DNA of 64,000 nucleotides from Actinomycetota bacterium (GTDB lineage Bacteria; Actinomycetota; Actinomycetes; Mycobacteriales; Mycobacteriaceae): the NCBI GenBank assembly GCA_018268465.1, contig JAFDWN010000050.1:1-64000 (forward strand), in the 5' to 3' direction. The position numbers were made by a program, and so were the translations under genes. The notes beneath the pieces are model-generated. The model searched no databases, was not told the DNA's origin, and saw nothing but the letters and a program-made list of their open reading frames with translations. Shown here piece by piece: positions 60,164 through 64,000 of this stretch (its first letter is position 1; each line of letters opens with the position of its first letter).

Positions 60164-62696
60164 CGAAGGGCGCCAGGACCGGTCAGCCAGTGATGTCCGC
60201 AAGGGACCCGCTGCTGACGGTGCCGGTGCGCGCCCACCCGGTCCGCCGCGTCCGTCGGGGACGCCCCGCCATACCGCCGATGCGGGCAGCAGCCGTAAGG
60301 ACGACGGCCCGGCCCAGCGTCCGTCCGGTGCGGAACCACCGCGCCGGCATCGCGCCGCGGTGCCGGCCGACGACCGGCTGACGACGGTGTTGCCGCCCGT
60401 CCGTTCGGACGTGGCGCCGCATCTGCGTGATCCGATCGACGCCGTCAAGGCGGCGCTGGACGGGACACCGCCGCCGAAGCCGCCGCCACCTCCGCGGGGG
60501 CCGGGCGGTTCCGGCGGAGGCGACGGACCGTCGGGTCAGCGTCCGCAGTGGTCCACGCGGATCAACTGGCGGTGGGTACGTCGCGGGCTGATCGTCGCGG
60601 CGGTGGTGATGCTGGTGCTGCCGCTGGTGACGTTCGGGATGGCCTATTTCATCGTCGACGTCCCCAAACCCGGCGACATCCGCACCAACCAGGTCTCGAC
60701 GATCCTGGCCAGCGACGGCAGCGAACTGGCCAAGATCGTGCCGCCGGAGGGCAACCGGGTCGACGTCAGCATCGACCAGATCCCCGTGCACGTCCGCGAC
60801 GCGGTGATGGCCGCCGAGGACCGCGACTTCTACTCCAACCCGGGCTTCTCGTTCAGCGGGTTCCTGCGGGCGTTCAAGAACAACATCTTCGGTGGCGATC
60901 TGCAGGGCGGCTCGACCATCACCCAGCAGTACGTCAAGAACGCGCTGGTGGGGTCGGACCGCACGGGGCTGGGCGGGTTGACCCGCAAGGCCAAAGAGCT
61001 GGTCATCTCGACGAAGATGTCGCGCGAATGGTCCAAGGACCAGGTACTCGAGTCGTATCTGAACATCATCTATTTCGGCCGGGGTGCCTACGGCATCTCC
61101 GCGGCGTCGCGCGCGTATTTCGACAAGCCCGTCGAGCAGCTCGACGTCGCCGAGGGCGCGCTGTTGGCGGCGCTGATCCAGCGGCCGTCGACGCTGGATC
61201 CCGCCGTCGATCCGCAGGGCGCCGAGGAGCGCTGGAGCTGGGTGCTCGACGGCATGGTCGACATCGGGGCGCTCACCCCGGAGGAGCGCCAGGCCCAGGT
61301 GTTCCCGGTCACGGTGCCGCCGGATCAGGCGCAGAACCAGAACCAGACCACCGGGCCCAACGGGCTCATCGAGCGGCAGGTCACCAAGGAGCTGCTCGAC
61401 CTGTTCAACATCAGCGAGCAGACGCTGAACACCGAGGGTCTGCAGATCACGACCACCATCGACCCCAAGGCGCAGCAGGCCGCCGAGGAGGCGGTCTCGG
61501 AGTACATGGACGGGCAGAACCCGGATATGCGCACCGCGGTGGTGTCGATCGATCCGCGGTCGGGCGCGGTGAAGGCGTACTACGGCGGCTCGGACGCCAA
61601 CGGTTTCGACTTCGCCCAGGCCGGACTGCCCACCGGTTCCTCGTTCAAGGTGTTCGCGCTGATGGCGGCCCTGGAGCAGGGCATCGGACTGGGGTACCAG
61701 GTGGACAGCTCCCCGGTGACGGTGAACGGCATCACGATCACCAACGTCGAGGGCGGCGGCTGCGGCACCTGCAACATCGCCGAGGCGCTGAAGCGTTCGC
61801 TCAACACCAGCTACTACCGGCTGATGCTCAAACTCAACAACGGGCCGCAGGACGTGGCCGACGCCGCGCACAAGGCGGGGATCGCCGAGAGCTTCCCCGG
61901 CGTCGAGCACACCTTGTCCGAGGACGGTAAGGGCGGCCCGCCGAACAACGGCGTGGTGCTGGGGCAGTACCAGAGTCGTGTCATCGATATGGCGTCGGCG
62001 TACGCGACGATCGCCGACTCCGGGACCTACCACAAGCCGCATTTCGTGCAGAAGGTCGTCAACTCGGAGGGGCAGGTGCTGTTCGACGCCTCCCAGGAGG
62101 ACGCCGCCGGCGAGCAGCGCATCGAGAAGGACGTCGCGGACAACATGATCGCGGCGATGCAGCCGATCGCCGGTTGGTCCAACGGGCACAACCTGGCCGG
62201 CGGGCGCCCGTCGGCGGCCAAGACCGGCACCAACCAGCTCGGTGACACCGGCGCGAACCGCGACGCCTGGATGGTGGGTTTCACCCCGTCGTTGTCGACG
62301 GCGGTGTGGGTCGGCACCACTGACGGCACCCAGCCGCTGGAGAACAAGTGGGGGTCGCCGGTCTACGGGTCGGGGATTCCGTCGGACATCTGGAAGGCCA
62401 CGATGGACGGCGCCCTGGAGGGCACCGACAACGAGTCGTTCCCCAAGCCGACGGAGATCGGCGGTTATGCGGGTGTGCCGCAGGCGCCGCCCCCGCCGCC
62501 GACGACCACCGCGCCGCCGCCGCCGTCGGAGACGGTGATCCAGCCGACGCTGGAGGTGGCTCCCGGCATCACGATTCCGCTGGGCCCGCCGACGACGGTG
62601 CCGCTGGGACCGCCGCCGCCCGGGCCGTCGCCCGCGCCGGTGGGCGGTGAGCAGCCGGTCTTGACGCCGCCTGCCGGACCGCCGCCGCCTCCGTGA
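60156..62696 (+). CDS. ponA1: Bifunctional penicillin-binding protein PonA1
   Basis: An 846-residue class A PBP. A disordered Pro-rich cytoplasmic N-terminus (about 140 residues) precedes the membrane helix (LIVAAVVMLVLPLVTFGMAY). The GT51 transglycosylase domain has AAEDRDFYSNPGFSFSGFLR and GGSTITQQYVKNALVG. The transpeptidase domain has the catalytic SxxK in PTGSSFKVFALMAALEQG, the SxN in KRSLNTSYYRL and KTGTNQLGD. The C-terminal tail is repetitive Pro-rich. It polymerises and cross-links peptidoglycan at the growing poles and septum. The GTG start overlaps the DUF5318 gene; its stop overlaps the next gene by four bases. Confidence 0.95.
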   Translation: MNSEGRQDRSASDVRKGPAADGAGARPPGPPRPSGTPRHTADAGSSRKDDGPAQRPSGAEPPRRHRAAVPADDRLTTVLPPVRSDVAPHLRDPIDAVKAALDGTPPPKPPPPPRGPGGSGGGDGPSGQRPQWSTRINWRWVRRGLIVAAVVMLVLPLVTFGMAYFIVDVPKPGDIRTNQVSTILASDGSELAKIVPPEGNRVDVSIDQIPVHVRDAVMAAEDRDFYSNPGFSFSGFLRAFKNNIFGGDLQGGSTITQQYVKNALVGSDRTGLGGLTRKAKELVISTKMSREWSKDQVLESYLNIIYFGRGAYGISAASRAYFDKPVEQLDVAEGALLAALIQRPSTLDPAVDPQGAEERWSWVLDGMVDIGALTPEERQAQVFPVTVPPDQAQNQNQTTGPNGLIERQVTKELLDLFNISEQTLNTEGLQITTTIDPKAQQAAEEAVSEYMDGQNPDMRTAVVSIDPRSGAVKAYYGGSDANGFDFAQAGLPTGSSFKVFALMAALEQGIGLGYQVDSSPVTVNGITITNVEGGGCGTCNIAEALKRSLNTSYYRLMLKLNNGPQDVADAAHKAGIAESFPGVEHTLSEDGKGGPPNNGVVLGQYQSRVIDMASAYATIADSGTYHKPHFVQKVVNSEGQVLFDASQEDAAGEQRIEKDVADNMIAAMQPIAGWSNGHNLAGGRPSAAKTGTNQLGDTGANRDAWMVGFTPSLSTAVWVGTTDGTQPLENKWGSPVYGSGIPSDIWKATMDGALEGTDNESFPKPTEIGGYAGVPQAPPPPPTTTAPPPPSETVIQPTLEVAPGITIPLGPPTTVPLGPPPPGPSPAPVGGEQPVLTPPAGPPPPP

Positions 62697-64000
62697 CGGC
62701 CGGCCAGCCGGATGCGGGCGGCGCCGCGGCGTCGGATTCCGCCGAACACTCCGACGGCGCGGCTGCCCCGGCGCGTCGGCGCGGCACGGTGTCGCCGGCC
62801 CCGCTGGCCGATGACCTGCGCAGCGACGACGATCGCGACCTGCCCAGCCGGACCGACACGATCGGTGCGGCGCTCTCGCAGGTGATCGGCGGTCCGGTCG
62901 GCCGGCACGCGTTGATCGGTCGGGCGCGTTTCTTGACGCCGCTGCGGGCGATGCTGCTGATCGCGCTGGTGGTCCTCGCGTTGGGCTACGCCACCAAGGC
63001 GGCGTGCCTGCAGACCGTCGGCACCGGATCGGCCGATCAGCGGGTGGCCAACTGGCAGAACAACCGGGCCTATTTCGAGCTGTGTTACTCCGACACGGTC
63101 CCGCTGTACACCGCCGAACTGCTCAACCTCGGCAAGTTCCCGTACAAGTCGAGCTGGATCGAGAAGGACAGTTCGGGACAGCCGCGGATGCAGTACGACG
63201 GTGAGATCGCGGTGCGGTATATGGAGTATCCGGTGCTGACGGGGCTCTACCAGTACGTGTCGATGGCGCTGGCGAAGACGTATACGGCGCTGACCAAGCT
63301 GGTGGCGCTGCCGTTCGTCGCCGAGGTGGTGATGTTCTTCAACATCGCGGCGTTCGGTCTGGCGCTGGCGTGGCTGGCGACGGTGTGGGCGACGGCGATG
63401 CTGGCGGGCCGACGGATCTGGGATGCCGCGCTGGTGGCGGCCTCACCGCTGCTGATCTTCCAGATCTTCACCAACTTCGATGCGCTGGCGACGGCGGCGG
63501 CGGTGGGCGCGATGCTGGCGTGGGCGCGGCGGCGCCCGGTGCTGGCCGGGACGCTGATCGGGTTGGGGGTGGCCGCGAAGCTCTATCCGCTGCTGCTGCT
63601 GGTGCCGCTGGTGCTACTGGGCGCGCGAACGGGCCGGCTGCGTGAGGTGGCCAAGACCGCGGTCACTGCGGCGCTGGTGTGGCTGGCGGTGAATCTGCCC
63701 ATCATGGTGCTGTTTCCGCGGGGGTGGTCGGAATTCTTCCGGCTCAACACCCGTCGCGGTGACGATATGGATTCGCTGTACAACGTGGTGAAGTCGTTCA
63801 CCGGCTGGCGCGGCTTCGACACCGATCTGGGGTTCTGGCAGCCGCCGACGGTGCTCAACGCGGTCACCGCGATGTTGTTCATTTCGTGTTGCATCGCGAT
63901 TGCCTACATCGCGTTGACGGCGCAGCGACGGCCGCGGGTGGCGCAGTTGGCGTTCCTGGTGGTCGCGGCGTTTCTGCTGACCAACAAGGTGTGGAGTCCG
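62693..64000 (+). CDS. GT87-like membrane glycosyltransferase (Rv0051 homologue), cut by window end
   Basis: At least 436 codons, open to the window edge. GTG 62693 overlaps the ponA1 stop. The first 75 residues are hydrophilic, Ala/Asp-rich and cytoplasmic. The first helix is LTPLRAMLLIALVVLALGYA, followed by an extracytoplasmic loop with a Cys (KAACLQTVGTGSADQRVANW) and an aromatic YFELCYSDTVPLYTAELLNL. Several further helices follow, as in GT-C fold DUF2029/GT87 mannosyl- or arabinosyltransferases. I recall Rv0051 as a conserved membrane protein. The substrate is probably a polyprenyl-phosphate sugar, inferred from fold. The C-terminus is missing. Confidence 0.82.
   Translation, partial: MTAGQPDAGGAAASDSAEHSDGAAAPARRRGTVSPAPLADDLRSDDDRDLPSRTDTIGAALSQVIGGPVGRHALIGRARFLTPLRAMLLIALVVLALGYATKAACLQTVGTGSADQRVANWQNNRAYFELCYSDTVPLYTAELLNLGKFPYKSSWIEKDSSGQPRMQYDGEIAVRYMEYPVLTGLYQYVSMALAKTYTALTKLVALPFVAEVVMFFNIAAFGLALAWLATVWATAMLAGRRIWDAALVAASPLLIFQIFTNFDALATAAAVGAMLAWARRRPVLAGTLIGLGVAAKLYPLLLLVPLVLLGARTGRLREVAKTAVTAALVWLAVNLPIMVLFPRGWSEFFRLNTRRGDDMDSLYNVVKSFTGWRGFDTDLGFWQPPTVLNAVTAMLFISCCIAIAYIALTAQRRPRVAQLAFLVVAAFLLTNKVWSP

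Noticed and set aside
60183-62189. 668-codon frame antisense to ponA1
   Set aside because: Shadow of the penicillin-binding protein gene. No recognisable domain.

Overview
The window is the chromosomal replication-origin region of a fast-growing mycobacterium (Mycolicibacterium type). Evidence: high GC throughout; the order dciA-recF-gnd-dnaN-oriC-dnaA-rpmH-rnpA-yidD-yidC-khpB-rsmG-parA-parB; a GyrA intein; and a row of homologues of M. tuberculosis genes (Rv0001-Rv0007, Rv3924c-Rv3906c, then Rv0036c-Rv0051 without Rv0045c). Rv numbers and family names are from memory of these families; no search was run. The mixed order (Rv3906c homologue directly followed by the Rv0036c homologue) matches what I recall of M. 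smegmatis. A glucosylglycerate hydrolase gene next to leuS also fits a rapid grower.

Region 1 (1-8080) is an accessory island abutting the 3' end of tRNA-Ala. It carries an excisionase-like HTH gene, a ribbon-helix-helix repressor gene with shared palindromic operators, a two-gene DUF3800 plus RelE/EndoU-like module (the best candidate for an uncharacterised defence or toxin system), an unknown soluble protein and an unknown polytopic membrane protein. Its integrase is decapitated: only the C-terminal catalytic part remains. In front of it lie an IS3-family element with a frameshifted transposase and the remnant of an IS1634-like element with three nonsense codons. The far end of the island is outside the window.

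Region 2 (8086-21412, mostly minus strand) holds tRNA-Ala, a DLW-39-like microprotein, tRNA-Ile, a DUF3566 membrane protein, gyrA (with a 421-residue intein), gyrB, dciA, recF, gnd, dnaN, the dnaA-dnaN origin spacer and dnaA.

Region 3 (21413-32978) is the plus-strand rpmH-rnpA-yidD-yidC-khpB-rsmG-parA-parB run, with two perfect parS sites, then a GNAT-like protein, and on the minus strand cwlM, trxC-trxB, an anti-sigma factor and sigM. A short interspersed repeat sits between parA and parB and also forms the 3' end of sigM.

Region 4 (32979-47242) has murJ with its fused pseudokinase, a DUF6049 protein, mutT4, divergent pcnA with a calcium-loop repeat protein, then the junction to a mycothiol-dependent isomerase-like gene, an MFS transporter, yqgE, a bile-acid-symporter-like carrier, a small Cys-tailed membrane protein and an Mtc28/LpqN-like secreted protein.

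Region 5 (47463-64000) has leuS, an SDR, glucosylglycerate hydrolase, MarR, GntR, an F420-type luciferase-like oxidoreductase, PhoX, ino1 and PadR, a DUF1707 protein, a DUF5318 protein, ponA1 and the start of a GT87-like membrane glycosyltransferase cut by the window edge. Together the core genes cover replication initiation and segregation, membrane-protein insertion, thiol redox balance and cell-wall synthesis. Region 1 is the only clearly horizontally acquired part.
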